Source: HLUCCA09 sp039822045 (GTDB taxonomy: Bacteria; Pseudomonadota; Alphaproteobacteria; Rhodobacterales; Rhodobacteraceae). From it: a stretch of DNA of 64,000 bases. Location: the NCBI GenBank assembly GCA_039822045.1, contig JBCBMY010000011.1:1-64000 (forward strand), given 5' to 3'. This document shows positions 18,477 through 26,657 of this stretch, piece by piece (within the stretch, counting starts at the first letter, position 1; the number at the start of each line of letters is the position of its first letter). Position numbers and translations under genes: made by a program. The notes beneath the pieces are model-generated. The model did no database searches and was not told the DNA's origin. It was given only the letters and a program-made list of their open reading frames with translations.

Positions 18477-18800
18477 ATGACCTCCTGGACCAAGGCCTGC
18501 GCAACCGACGAGATCGACACCGAAGATCTGATCCGCTTCGACCACGACGGCCGAACCTTCGCGATCTACCGCAGCCCCGATGACGAGTTCTACTGCACAG
18601 ACGGGCTCTGCACCCATGAAGACGTGCATCTCGCCGACGGGCTGGTGATGGATCACATCGTGGAATGCCCCGGCCATAACGGCCAGTTCGACTACCGCAC
18701 GGGCGAGGCAACACGGTCCCCGGCCTGCGTAAACCTTCGCACCTATCCGGTGAAGGTCGAGGGCGACGCGGTTTTCATCCAGATCGACGCTCCGTCATGA
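18477..18800 (+). CDS. Rieske [2Fe-2S] ferredoxin, MocE-like
   Basis: Small soluble Rieske protein, 107 residues, with both cluster motifs: Cys45-Thr-His47 and Cys64-Pro-Gly-His67. It probably passes electrons to the di-iron oxygenase encoded 6 nt upstream. An in-frame GTG at 18471 is an alternative start; ATG 18477 is preferred. Its stop overlaps the next gene's ATG by 4 nt. No ferredoxin reductase gene lies nearby, so the reductant must come from elsewhere. Confidence 0.9.
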   Translation: MTSWTKACATDEIDTEDLIRFDHDGRTFAIYRSPDDEFYCTDGLCTHEDVHLADGLVMDHIVECPGHNGQFDYRTGEATRSPACVNLRTYPVKVEGDAVFIQIDAPS

Positions 18801-19624
18801 AACGCATATACGACTGGGATGCACAGCCGGCTCGGCGCAACTACACCGCCGCAGATCTTCGCGCCCTCAAAGGCACACGCACGCTCACCCAGACGACGGC
18901 AAATTCGGCCGAGGAGGCCGCCGCGGCGCATGCGGCCGGGATCGACTTGATCATGGGCAACGCGCAGAACACCCGCGATGTCCGCCAGGGCGCGCCCGAT
19001 ATGTTCTTCACCGCCGCCCTGGGCTTGCCCGATTACCCGACCGAGTCCGACGTGCTGACCGCCGCCTTCGCCGCGATGAAGGAAGGGGCCGACTCGATCT
19101 ACACCGCCCGCGGCCCGCATATCGTCGAGCTTCTGGCGCGGGAGGATATTCCGGTGATGTGTCACCTTGGCCTGGTGCCGCGCAAATCGACCTGGGTCGG
19201 CGGGCTCCGGGCGATCGGCAAGACCGCCGAAGAGGCCGCCGCATTGTGGCAGTCCTTCCGCCGGATGGAGGACGCGGGCGCGTTCTCCGTCGAGGCCGAG
19301 GTGATTTGCGCGGATGTGATGGCCGAAATCACGCAGCGAACGTCGCTGATCACCAGCTCGCTGGGGTCCGGCAGCGGCGCAGATATCATCTATCTCTTCC
19401 AGAACGACATATGCGGTGAGCAAACGGAGCGGCCGCGCCACGCCCGTGCCTTCGGCAACCTCCAGCGACTGCAGGATGAGCTTCGCGCCGAACGCCGCCG
19501 CGCGCTCGATCTCTTTCGGCAAGCGGCGGCGGACGGGTCGTTTCCTGCGCCACAGGAATGCAGCACGATGGCGCCAGGTCAGTTCGATGCGTTCCTGCGC
19601 GATCTTGAGAATGAAGAAAGCTGA
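18797..19624 (+). CDS. PanB-fold (ketopantoate hydroxymethyltransferase-like) protein with altered metal site
   Basis: 275 residues. The region GAPDMFFTAALG...GADSIYTARG...IPVMCHLGLVP aligns by eye with E. coli PanB. By that alignment the Mg ligands Asp45 and Asp84 become Asn55 and Ala74, and Lys112 and Glu114 become Tyr102 and Ala104. The catalytic Glu181 is kept (Glu168). True ketopantoate synthesis is therefore unlikely. Translational coupling to the Rieske gene suggests a lyase or aldolase step after the oxygenase. No biochemical function can be assigned. Confidence 0.75.
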   Translation: MKRIYDWDAQPARRNYTAADLRALKGTRTLTQTTANSAEEAAAAHAAGIDLIMGNAQNTRDVRQGAPDMFFTAALGLPDYPTESDVLTAAFAAMKEGADSIYTARGPHIVELLAREDIPVMCHLGLVPRKSTWVGGLRAIGKTAEEAAALWQSFRRMEDAGAFSVEAEVICADVMAEITQRTSLITSSLGSGSGADIIYLFQNDICGEQTERPRHARAFGNLQRLQDELRAERRRALDLFRQAAADGSFPAPQECSTMAPGQFDAFLRDLENEES

Positions 19625-19633
19625 AGGCGCGGA

Positions 19634-20041
19634 ATGTACAAAAACATCCTGGTCCCAATCGCGCCCGACGACATCGAGCATGCGCGGCCCGCCATCGACA
19701 AGGCGCGCGAGCTCCTCGACGCCGACGGCACGCTCCATGTGCTGACGGTCCTCGAAGTGCCGCCACGCTACCTTGCGGAGTATCTTCCGGATCGCCAGGC
19801 GAACGACGTGATCGCAGTGGAGCTCGGCCGTCAAAAGCAGCAGATCGAGAGCATCGCCGGGGTAAACCCGATCATCGTCAATGGCCATCCGGCCAGCAAG
19901 ATTCTCGCGGAGGCACGTCGCCTCTCCATCGCGTGCATTGTCATCACCTCCCATGCCTCGGGTGTGCGGGAATTCCTCCTCGGCTCGACAGCAGCGCGCG
20001 TGGCCCGCCGGGCCCACTGCTCGGTCCTGATCGTGAGGTGA
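19634..20041 (+). CDS. Universal stress protein (UspA family)
   Basis: 135-residue single-domain Usp. It shows the N-terminal strand YKNILVPIAPDD and the C-terminal nucleotide-binding signature SHASGVREFLLGSTAARVARRAHCSVLIVR in pieces (G-2x-G-type loop followed by GS). It starts 9 nt after the PanB-fold gene and is likely the last gene of the oxygenase operon. Its role in that pathway is unknown. Confidence 0.88.
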   Translation: MYKNILVPIAPDDIEHARPAIDKARELLDADGTLHVLTVLEVPPRYLAEYLPDRQANDVIAVELGRQKQQIESIAGVNPIIVNGHPASKILAEARRLSIACIVITSHASGVREFLLGSTAARVARRAHCSVLIVR

Positions 20042-20179
20042 GGAGACCCGAGGCCGGCGCGCGGGTGCTATCGCGCACTGCGTCCCGCCGCGCCCGACAT
20101 AGGGAAGCAGCCATCAAAGCTAGGGACTGCTCTCGTCGCGCTCGCGGACGTCCGCCGGGTCAGGGCGGCGGCCTCGGCC

Positions 20180-20635
20180 TCACACCGATGGCAGGCGGTG
20201 GCGCCATACAAACTGGCGCAGAGCGAAGCGAGAGCGGACCGAACGAATGCCGGGAATTCTCGTAAGCTTGTCCTGCAGAAACCGCTCGAACGCGTGGAGA
20301 TCCTCGACCACCACACGCAGCAGGAAATCCTGGCTGCCGGTCATGAGGAAGCCCTGAACCACCTCTTCGAAGTCCATCACCCGACGCTCGAATAGCTCGA
20401 GGCTCTCGGCCTCCTGCCGTTCAAGCTCGACCGAGACGAACGCCGTGACGGGATAGCCCGCCTTTTCGGGATCGATCTGAGCGGCATAGCGGGCAATCAC
20501 GCCCGCATCCTCAAGGCTGGCGATCCGCCGGCGGCACGGCGTTGCCGACAGCCCGACCTGCTCGGCGAGGTCGACGACGGGGATTCGCCCGTCCTTCATC
20601 AGAACGGCCAGGATCCGGCGGTCAATCTCATCCAT
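20180..20635 (-). CDS. Lrp/AsnC-family transcriptional regulator
   Basis: 151 residues: an N-terminal winged helix-turn-helix (DEIDRRILAVLMKDGR..LAEQVGLSATPCRRRIASLE, about 2-50) and a C-terminal RAM/ligand domain (about 68-145). It diverges from the branched-chain keto-acid dehydrogenase operon, the usual place for a BkdR-type activator responding to branched-chain amino acids. That role is inferred from position. Confidence 0.9.
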   Translation of the reverse strand: MDEIDRRILAVLMKDGRIPVVDLAEQVGLSATPCRRRIASLEDAGVIARYAAQIDPEKAGYPVTAFVSVELERQEAESLELFERRVMDFEEVVQGFLMTGSQDFLLRVVVEDLHAFERFLQDKLTRIPGIRSVRSRFALRQFVWRHRLPSV

Positions 20636-20701
20636 AGCGGAATTGCCTAGTAAAGCGCTTCATCATGGCATTTATCGCTCCAAACTTGGCTCAGAGCAAT
20701 G

Positions 20702-20717
20702 CGATTTGGCGAAATCG
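20702..20717. promoter_or_regulatory. Possible Lrp/BkdR operator
   Basis: Inverted repeat CGATTT-GGCG-AAATCG in the gap between the divergent Lrp-type gene and the bkd operon. Length and AT-rich arms suit an Lrp-family site; there is no direct evidence of binding. Confidence 0.35.
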
Positions 20718-20758
20718 ACCGGTGTGCCGTTGTTATCCTGCGCATCAAGGAGTGCAGT

Positions 20759-21997
20759 ATGAACCAACAGCCCACCGTTCGGATGACGATACCGGAGCCG
20801 GAAGCCCGCCCCGGCGATGCGCCAGACTTTTCGCGCGTGCCGATCCCGGAAGCCGGCGCCGTCACCCTGCCGCCCCTCGATGTCGAGCCGCGCCTCCTGC
20901 GCAACCACGCCTACTCGATCATCCGGATCCTCCGTCGCGATGGCGAGGCCGTGGGCCCCTGGGCCGAGATGCTCAACGAAGAGGAATTGCTCGCCGGCCT
21001 CAAGCAGATGATGACCCTTCGAGCCCTCGACGCCCGGATGATCACCGCGCAGCGCCAGGGCAAAACCTCGTTCTACGTCCCGCAGACCGGAGAGGAGGCC
21101 GTCGCGATCGCCTTCCAACGGGCCCTTCGCACGGGAGACATGAACTTCCCGACCTACCGGCTGGCCGGCCTGCTGATCGCACAGGACTACCCGCTCGAGA
21201 CGATGATGAACCAGATCTTCTCGAACGCCGAAGACCCGCTCGCCGGCCGGCAGATGCCTGTCCTCTACTCGGCCAAGGAGTACGGCTTCTTCACCGTGTC
21301 GGGCAATTTGGGCACACAGTTCGTCCAGGCGGTCGGCTGGGCCATGGCGGCCGCGATCGACGGCAGCGAGAAGATCGCGGCGGGCTGGATCGGAGACGGA
21401 TCGACCGCCGAGTCCGACTTCCACTCCGCAATGGTTTTCGCCTCGACCTACAAGCCCCCCGTCGTCCTTAACATCGTCAACAATCAATGGGCGATTTCCA
21501 CGTTCCAAGGCATGGCACGCGGCGAGTCCGGCACGTTCGCGGCGCGCGGTCTTGGCTTCGGCATGCCGTCGCTCCGGGTCGACGGGAACGACTTCCTGGC
21601 CGTCCATGCCGTGGCGCGCTGGGCGACGGAGCGGGCGCGACAGGGCCTCGGCCCGACCCTGATCGAGCATGTCACCTACCGCGCTGGCGGGCATTCGACC
21701 TCGGACAATCCCGAGGGCTACCGGCCGCAGGCGGAATCCGACGCGTGGCCCCTCGGCGACCCGATCGAGCGGCTGAAGCTGCACCTTATCCGGCGGGGCC
21801 TGTGGTCGGACGAGCGCCATGCGCAGGCGCAGGCAGAGATCCGCGATACCGTGGTCACCGCGCAAAAGGCGGCCGAGAAGAACGGCACGCTTCTTGGCGG
21901 CGGCGCGCCCCGGCGTCGAAGCATCTTCGAGGGCCTCTATGCCGAGACACCGCTCCACCTTGAGCGTCAACGCGCGGCGGCAGAGGCGCTGCTATGA
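20759..21997 (+). CDS. bkdA1: Branched-chain 2-oxoacid dehydrogenase E1 alpha subunit
   Basis: 412 residues from ATG 20759, preceded by AAGGAG; the 60 nt upstream are also open but unsupported. The thiamine-diphosphate motif runs from GDGSTAESDF (Gly212) to VNNQWAIST (Asn241-Asn242). The enzyme decarboxylates 2-oxo acids derived from Val, Leu and Ile. The N-terminal region upstream of the catalytic domain (about residues 1-70) is typical of bacterial BkdA1. The E1 beta gene overlaps its stop by 4 nt. Confidence 0.95.
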   Translation: MNQQPTVRMTIPEPEARPGDAPDFSRVPIPEAGAVTLPPLDVEPRLLRNHAYSIIRILRRDGEAVGPWAEMLNEEELLAGLKQMMTLRALDARMITAQRQGKTSFYVPQTGEEAVAIAFQRALRTGDMNFPTYRLAGLLIAQDYPLETMMNQIFSNAEDPLAGRQMPVLYSAKEYGFFTVSGNLGTQFVQAVGWAMAAAIDGSEKIAAGWIGDGSTAESDFHSAMVFASTYKPPVVLNIVNNQWAISTFQGMARGESGTFAARGLGFGMPSLRVDGNDFLAVHAVARWATERARQGLGPTLIEHVTYRAGGHSTSDNPEGYRPQAESDAWPLGDPIERLKLHLIRRGLWSDERHAQAQAEIRDTVVTAQKAAEKNGTLLGGGAPRRRSIFEGLYAETPLHLERQRAAAEALL

Positions 21998-23007
21998 CCC
22001 AGATGACCATGATCGAAGCGATCCGCGATGGGCTCGATGTGATGATGAGCGCCGACGCACGCGTCATCGTATTCGGCGAGGATGTCGGCTATTTCGGCGG
22101 CGTTTTTCGCTGCACCCAGGGCCTACAGGAAAAGCACGGACAGCTCCGCTGCTTCGACACACCGATCAACGAAAGCGGGATCGTGGGCGCCGCAATCGGG
22201 ATGGCGGCCTACGGGCTCCGCCCCTGCGTCGAGATCCAGTTCGCCGACTATATGTTCCCGGCCTACGACCAGATTACCCAGGAAGCCGCACGCATCCGCT
22301 ACCGCTCGAACGGAGACTTCACCTGTCCGCTGGTGATCCGGATGCCCACCGGCGGCGGGATCTTCGGCGGCGAAACCCACAGCCAGAGCCCCGAGGCGCT
22401 CTTCACCCACGTGTCGGGGCTGAAGACCGTCCTGCCTGCAACGCCCTATGACGCGAAAGGGCTCCTAATCGCGGCGATCGAAGATCCCGATCCCGTGATC
22501 TTTCTCGAACCCAAACGGCTCTACAACGGTCCCTTCGACGGTCACCATGATCGCGCGGCGGTGTCCTGGGCCGGTCATCCCTCGGCTGATGTGCCGGCCG
22601 GGCACTACACCGTTCCGCTCGGTCGGGCGGCCGTCCGTCGGGAGGGCGCAGACCTGACCGTGCTGACCTATGGCACCATGGTCCATGTCTGCCTCGCCGC
22701 CGCCGAGGAGCAGGGTGTGGATGCCGAGATCATCGACCTGCGCAGCCTAATCCCGCTCGATCTCGAAACGATCGAGGCCTCGGTCCGCAAGACCGGGCGC
22801 TGCATTGTCGTGCACGAGGCCACGCTGACGAGCGGGTTCGGGGCCGAGCTGTCTGCGCGCGTGCAGGAGGCGTGCTTCTACCATCTCGAGGCGCCGGTCC
22901 GCCGCGTCGCGGGGTGGGATGTGCCTTACCCCCATGCGCAGGAATGGTTCTACTTCCCCGGCCCTGCGCGCGTCGGCCGCGCGCTCCTCGAAACCGTGGA
23001 GGCCTGA
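21994..23007 (+). CDS. bkdA2: Branched-chain 2-oxoacid dehydrogenase E1 beta subunit
   Basis: 337-residue transketolase-like pyrimidine-binding subunit. Recognisable parts are VFGEDVGYFGGVFRCT, DTPINESGIVGAAIGMAAYG, the IQFADYMFPAYDQI loop and the C-terminal transketolase domain with EIIDLRSLIPLDLETI. It forms the alpha2-beta2 E1 with the upstream gene product. Translationally coupled on both sides (ATGA overlap upstream; the E2 gene starts 2 nt after its stop). Confidence 0.95.
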   Translation: MTQMTMIEAIRDGLDVMMSADARVIVFGEDVGYFGGVFRCTQGLQEKHGQLRCFDTPINESGIVGAAIGMAAYGLRPCVEIQFADYMFPAYDQITQEAARIRYRSNGDFTCPLVIRMPTGGGIFGGETHSQSPEALFTHVSGLKTVLPATPYDAKGLLIAAIEDPDPVIFLEPKRLYNGPFDGHHDRAAVSWAGHPSADVPAGHYTVPLGRAAVRREGADLTVLTYGTMVHVCLAAAEEQGVDAEIIDLRSLIPLDLETIEASVRKTGRCIVVHEATLTSGFGAELSARVQEACFYHLEAPVRRVAGWDVPYPHAQEWFYFPGPARVGRALLETVEA

Positions 23008-23008
23008 G

Positions 23009-24277
23009 ATGACGGAGACGACCATCAAGATGCCCGATATCGGCGAGGGCATCACGGAAGCGGAAATCTCGGAATGGCTCGTCGCGCCCGGAGATCAGGT
23101 CGTCGAAGATGCGCCGATCTGCGTGGTGATGACCGACAAGGCGGCGGTCGAAATCCCGTCTCCCATCGCCGGCGAGGTCACGTGGTGCGCCGCCGAGGCG
23201 GGCGCATCGCTGCCCGTCGGCGCACCGCTTCTGCGGATTGCCGAGCCCGGTGCCGCCGAGCAGGGAAACGAAGAAAAGGCCTCCACCCCACCGTTGGTGG
23301 AGGCCGAAGCTACCCCCCACCCGTCCCCTGTGGAGACCGCTACCGAGGTCGTGACCATACGGTCGACGGACGAGTCAGCCGCGCCCCGCGTGGCGGCGTC
23401 AGCAAGGCCGCTCGCCGCCGCGGCCGTGCGGCAAAGAGCGCGCGAGATGGATCTCGACCTGTTCGATGTGCCCGGCTCCGGACCGGACGGGCGCGTCACG
23501 CACAGCGACCTCGACCGCATCCTCGCGCGGCGGGCCCCAAAGCCCACGTCCGCCGACGACGCCGCCGCCGCCGCCGCCGAAGAGGATGTCACCGAGGTCA
23601 AAATCATCGGTCTCCGGCGCAAGATCGCGGAAAAGATGGCGCTCTCGCACGCCCGCATTCCGCAGATCACGATTGTCGAGGAAGTCGACGTTACCGAGCT
23701 TGAGCGGCTCCGCAAACAGATGAACGCCGAACGCGCCGACCATCTCCCCAAACTCACGCCGCTGCCCTTTGTCCTTCAGGCCCTCCGCGCGGCCCGCAAA
23801 GCAGCCCCTCAGGTTAACGGACGCTACAGCGACGACGACGGGATCTTTCGCCAACACGCGTCGCTCCATGTCGGCATCGCCACGCAAACCGCGCGCGGCC
23901 TGATCGTCCCGGTTCTGCGGCGCGCCGAGCGACTGACGATCTGGGACGCCGCGTCCGGGATCGCCGATCTGGCCGCGCGCGGCCGCGCGGGCGAGCTTCC
24001 GCGCGAGGCGCTGTCCGGATCCACGATCACGGTGACTTCGCTCGGCCCCCTCGGAGCAGTGGCGACGACCCCGATCGTCAATCATCCCGAGGTGGCCATC
24101 GTCGGCCTCAATCGCCGGCAGATCCGACCGCTTTGGGACGGCCGCAGCTTCGTCCCACGCGACGTCATGAACATATCGGCCAGCTTCGACCATCGCATCG
24201 TCGACGGATGGGACGCTGCATCCTTTATCGCGCGGTTGAAGACCGTGCTCGAAACCCCGGCGCTCCTTTTCGCCTGA
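23009..24277 (+). CDS. bkdB: Branched-chain 2-oxoacid dehydrogenase E2 (dihydrolipoyl acyltransferase)
   Basis: 422 residues from ATG 23009. One lipoyl domain with lipoylated Lys44 in MTDKAAVEIPSP, then an Ala/Glu-rich linker, an E3-binding domain (AAAVRQRAREMDLDL..GSGPDGRVTHSDLD), a second linker, and the catalytic domain ending with the DHRIVDGWDAASF active-site motif. It forms the core of the complex. No E3 (dihydrolipoamide dehydrogenase) gene follows; the next gene is leucine dehydrogenase. Confidence 0.95.
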   Translation: MTETTIKMPDIGEGITEAEISEWLVAPGDQVVEDAPICVVMTDKAAVEIPSPIAGEVTWCAAEAGASLPVGAPLLRIAEPGAAEQGNEEKASTPPLVEAEATPHPSPVETATEVVTIRSTDESAAPRVAASARPLAAAAVRQRAREMDLDLFDVPGSGPDGRVTHSDLDRILARRAPKPTSADDAAAAAAEEDVTEVKIIGLRRKIAEKMALSHARIPQITIVEEVDVTELERLRKQMNAERADHLPKLTPLPFVLQALRAARKAAPQVNGRYSDDDGIFRQHASLHVGIATQTARGLIVPVLRRAERLTIWDAASGIADLAARGRAGELPREALSGSTITVTSLGPLGAVATTPIVNHPEVAIVGLNRRQIRPLWDGRSFVPRDVMNISASFDHRIVDGWDAASFIARLKTVLETPALLFA

Positions 24278-24317
24278 ACGGCAGGGGGCCGGGCGCCCAG
24301 GCAAGACGGAGACTATT

Positions 24318-25382
24318 ATGAAGATTGATCGGTTACCCTGCCCCACCCATGAAACCGTCCTCCGGTGCCAAGATCCGGCATCCGGCCTCGACGCGTTCAT
24401 TGCGGTGCACGACACAACGCTCGGGCCCGGCCTTGGTGGATGTCGCATGTGGCACTACGAAAGCTCCGACGCCGCGCTTGCAGACGTCCTGCGTCTCTCG
24501 GCTGGGATGACCGCAAAGAGCGCATTGGCCGGAGTTCCATTCGGCGGCGGCAAGGCCGTGATCGTCGGCGATCCGAAGACCGAGAAGACCCCCGAAAAGC
24601 TGCGCGCGTTCGGCCGGTTCGTGGAACACCTGCAGGGCGGTTTCATCACGGGTGAGGATGTCGGTATGTGCCCGGCGGACATGGTGATCATGTCCGAAGA
24701 GACGGCCTTCGTGGTCGGACGTCCGGACGGGCGCTATGCGAGCGGCGATCCCTCCCCGGTGACGGCCGAGGGCGTCGTGCGCTGCATGGCCGTCGCGGCA
24801 CACCAGACGTTCGGCGGCGACGGCCTTCAGGGCAGGCGCATTGCGGTGCAGGGGCTCGGGCATGTCGGCCTGCCCCTGGTGGAGCGGCTGCGTGCGGCAG
24901 GAGCCGAGGTCATCGCGGCCGACATCGATCCGGCCGCGTGCGCTCGGGCCGCCGCGCTCGGGGACAGGATCGTGCCGACAGCGCATATCCTGGACGTCGA
25001 CGCCGACATTTTTGCGCCCTGCGCCCTTGGCGGTGTGGTCAATGACGAGACGCTCCTGCGTCTAACGGCTCGGATCGTCTGCGGTTCCGCCAACACCCAG
25101 CTTGCGCGCACCGACCACGCGACAGCGCTCGCAGCCCGCGGGATCCTCTATTGCCCGGACTACGTCGTGAATGCCGGCGGCCTGATCAGCGTGGCCGGCG
25201 AGGCGCTGAGGATCGAAGATGCGGGCTGGGTTGGCGAGAAGCTCGACGCCGCCGTCGCAACCTTTGGGCAGTTGCTTACACGGGCGCGCAGAGAGAAGCG
25301 CACGCCGCTGGACATCGCCGACCGGATGGTGAGCGAAATCCTCGGTGCGGCAAGGAACAGGCGTCTCGCACGCGCCAACTAG
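24318..25382 (+). CDS. Leucine/branched-chain amino acid dehydrogenase
   Basis: 354-residue Glu/Leu/Phe/Val dehydrogenase. Catalytic parts are GPGLGGCRMW, GMTAKSALAGVPFGGGKAVI (Lys67 and Lys79) and the Rossmann motif VQGLGHVGLPL near 178. It oxidatively deaminates Leu, Ile and Val to the 2-oxo acids used by the adjacent bkd complex. Likely cotranscribed with it (40-nt gap). The size and the lack of a long N-terminal domain favour leucine over glutamate dehydrogenase. Confidence 0.92.
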   Translation: MKIDRLPCPTHETVLRCQDPASGLDAFIAVHDTTLGPGLGGCRMWHYESSDAALADVLRLSAGMTAKSALAGVPFGGGKAVIVGDPKTEKTPEKLRAFGRFVEHLQGGFITGEDVGMCPADMVIMSEETAFVVGRPDGRYASGDPSPVTAEGVVRCMAVAAHQTFGGDGLQGRRIAVQGLGHVGLPLVERLRAAGAEVIAADIDPAACARAAALGDRIVPTAHILDVDADIFAPCALGGVVNDETLLRLTARIVCGSANTQLARTDHATALAARGILYCPDYVVNAGGLISVAGEALRIEDAGWVGEKLDAAVATFGQLLTRARREKRTPLDIADRMVSEILGAARNRRLARAN

Positions 25383-25519
25383 CACGGACCGGCCACGCCT
25401 GCCGACGTGCCTGGTCCGACGGTCAGCCTGGCCCCGATGGGGCCGCGCCAGTCGCTCGTTTGGGTCAAGACAGACAAAGGGACGGGACCGCGCTCGTCTT
25501 GCAGTCCCACCTGCTCGGA

Positions 25520-25756
25520 TCAGGGCACAGCCCGACGCCGCTTCAGGCGCTCAAGAACGACGCCGCCGTCGATAAACTCGATGCCCTCGGCGAGGAGCGC
25601 CTCTTCGAGCTTCTCAAGCTTCGCGGACGCGATATCGCCTTCGCCGCTCTCGAAGCGGGCGACGGTCCGCAACGAGACGCCCGCGACCTCGGCAAGCTGT
25701 GCCCTGGGCCACCCGAGCAGCGCCCGCGCCGCCGCAATCTGTTGCCGCCTGATCAC
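25520..25756 (-). CDS. Small XRE-family HTH regulator
   Basis: 78 residues. A Cro/C1-type helix-turn-helix runs from about residue 4 to 56 (QQIAAARALLGWPRAQLAEV..LRTVARFESGEG), followed by LLAEGIEFIDGGVVLERL, a tail common in small transcriptional regulators of this type. It diverges from the YqiJ-like gene. Target unknown. Confidence 0.8.
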   Translation of the reverse strand: MIRRQQIAAARALLGWPRAQLAEVAGVSLRTVARFESGEGDIASAKLEKLEEALLAEGIEFIDGGVVLERLKRRRAVP

Positions 25757-25870
25757 CTCACCCTCTTCAAATCGCCGTGAGTTGCACTATATAACGACTA
25801 TGGGTAAAAAAATGCAACATACCGCTTTTTTGATGCGCAATGTTGCCCGTGATTCCAGGGTGGATCTCTC

Positions 25871-26641
25871 ATGATGCTCGGCGACTTGCTTGCACATCCG
25901 GGCATGCGCCCGTTCGAGATCTCCTTCGCGATCGTCCTTGGCCTGCTGATCCTCGAGCTTGTGCTGAACCTGCTGGGGCTCAGCGCCCTGGGGGCAAGCG
26001 ATGGCGACGCGGATATCGACTTGGACGCGGGCGATGCCGAAATCGACCTGTCCGACGTCGACCTCAGCGCAGGCGGCTCGGCCGTACTTGACATGGTCGA
26101 TGTCGGAGAAATCGAGGTCGATCTGGACAGCGATCTGCCAGAAGGCGATGCGCCACCCTCCGGCAATGCCGGTGGCGCCCTAAGCTGGCTTGGGCTCGGT
26201 CAGGTGCCGATGACGATCTGGCTTGCCGGTCTGCTCACCGGGTTCTCTCTGGCGGGCTACGTGGTGCAGCTGGGCGCGTCGCAACTGCTCGGCACCGCCC
26301 TCGGCGCAACGCTCGCCTCCGCGGCCGCCCTCGGCCCTGCGGTCTGGTTCGCCCGGGTCTCCGCCCGGACCGTTGCACGGCTCGTCCCCAAGACTCAGAG
26401 CACCGCCATTGCACGCCGCTCCTACCACCGTCGCCGCGGGGTGATCACGGTGGGCACGGCAAAGGCCGGGCGCCCGGCGCAGGTGCGGTTCCGAGACGGC
26501 CACGGCAATGCACACTACACCCTCGTCGAACCGCTCGACCCCAAGGACGAGCTTCCGCAGGGCACCGAGGTCATGATCCTGCGCATCAAGAACGGCCCGC
26601 CGCGCGCCTTGGCCCTCACTGACCTCACAAAACCGAATTAA
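25871..26641 (+). CDS. YqiJ-like OB-fold membrane protein
   Basis: 256 residues. It has an N-terminal TM (about 16-38), a very acidic loop (45-95) of Asp-rich residues, two further TMs (about 113-165) and a C-terminal soluble OB-fold-like domain with YHRRRGVITVGTAKAGRPAQV. This layout fits YqiJ/NfeD-related partners of flotillins. The flotillin gene follows after 16 nt. Probably a membrane-microdomain organiser acting with it. The start could also be ATG 25874. Confidence 0.78.
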   Translation: MMLGDLLAHPGMRPFEISFAIVLGLLILELVLNLLGLSALGASDGDADIDLDAGDAEIDLSDVDLSAGGSAVLDMVDVGEIEVDLDSDLPEGDAPPSGNAGGALSWLGLGQVPMTIWLAGLLTGFSLAGYVVQLGASQLLGTALGATLASAAALGPAVWFARVSARTVARLVPKTQSTAIARRSYHRRRGVITVGTAKAGRPAQVRFRDGHGNAHYTLVEPLDPKDELPQGTEVMILRIKNGPPRALALTDLTKPN

Positions 26642-26657
26642 AGCAAAGGAGTAAGCT

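Noticed and set aside
18797..19624. Genuine ketopantoate hydroxymethyltransferase (panB)
   Set aside because: The metal ligands and the substrate Lys appear replaced, no panC is near, and the gene is coupled to an oxygenase system.
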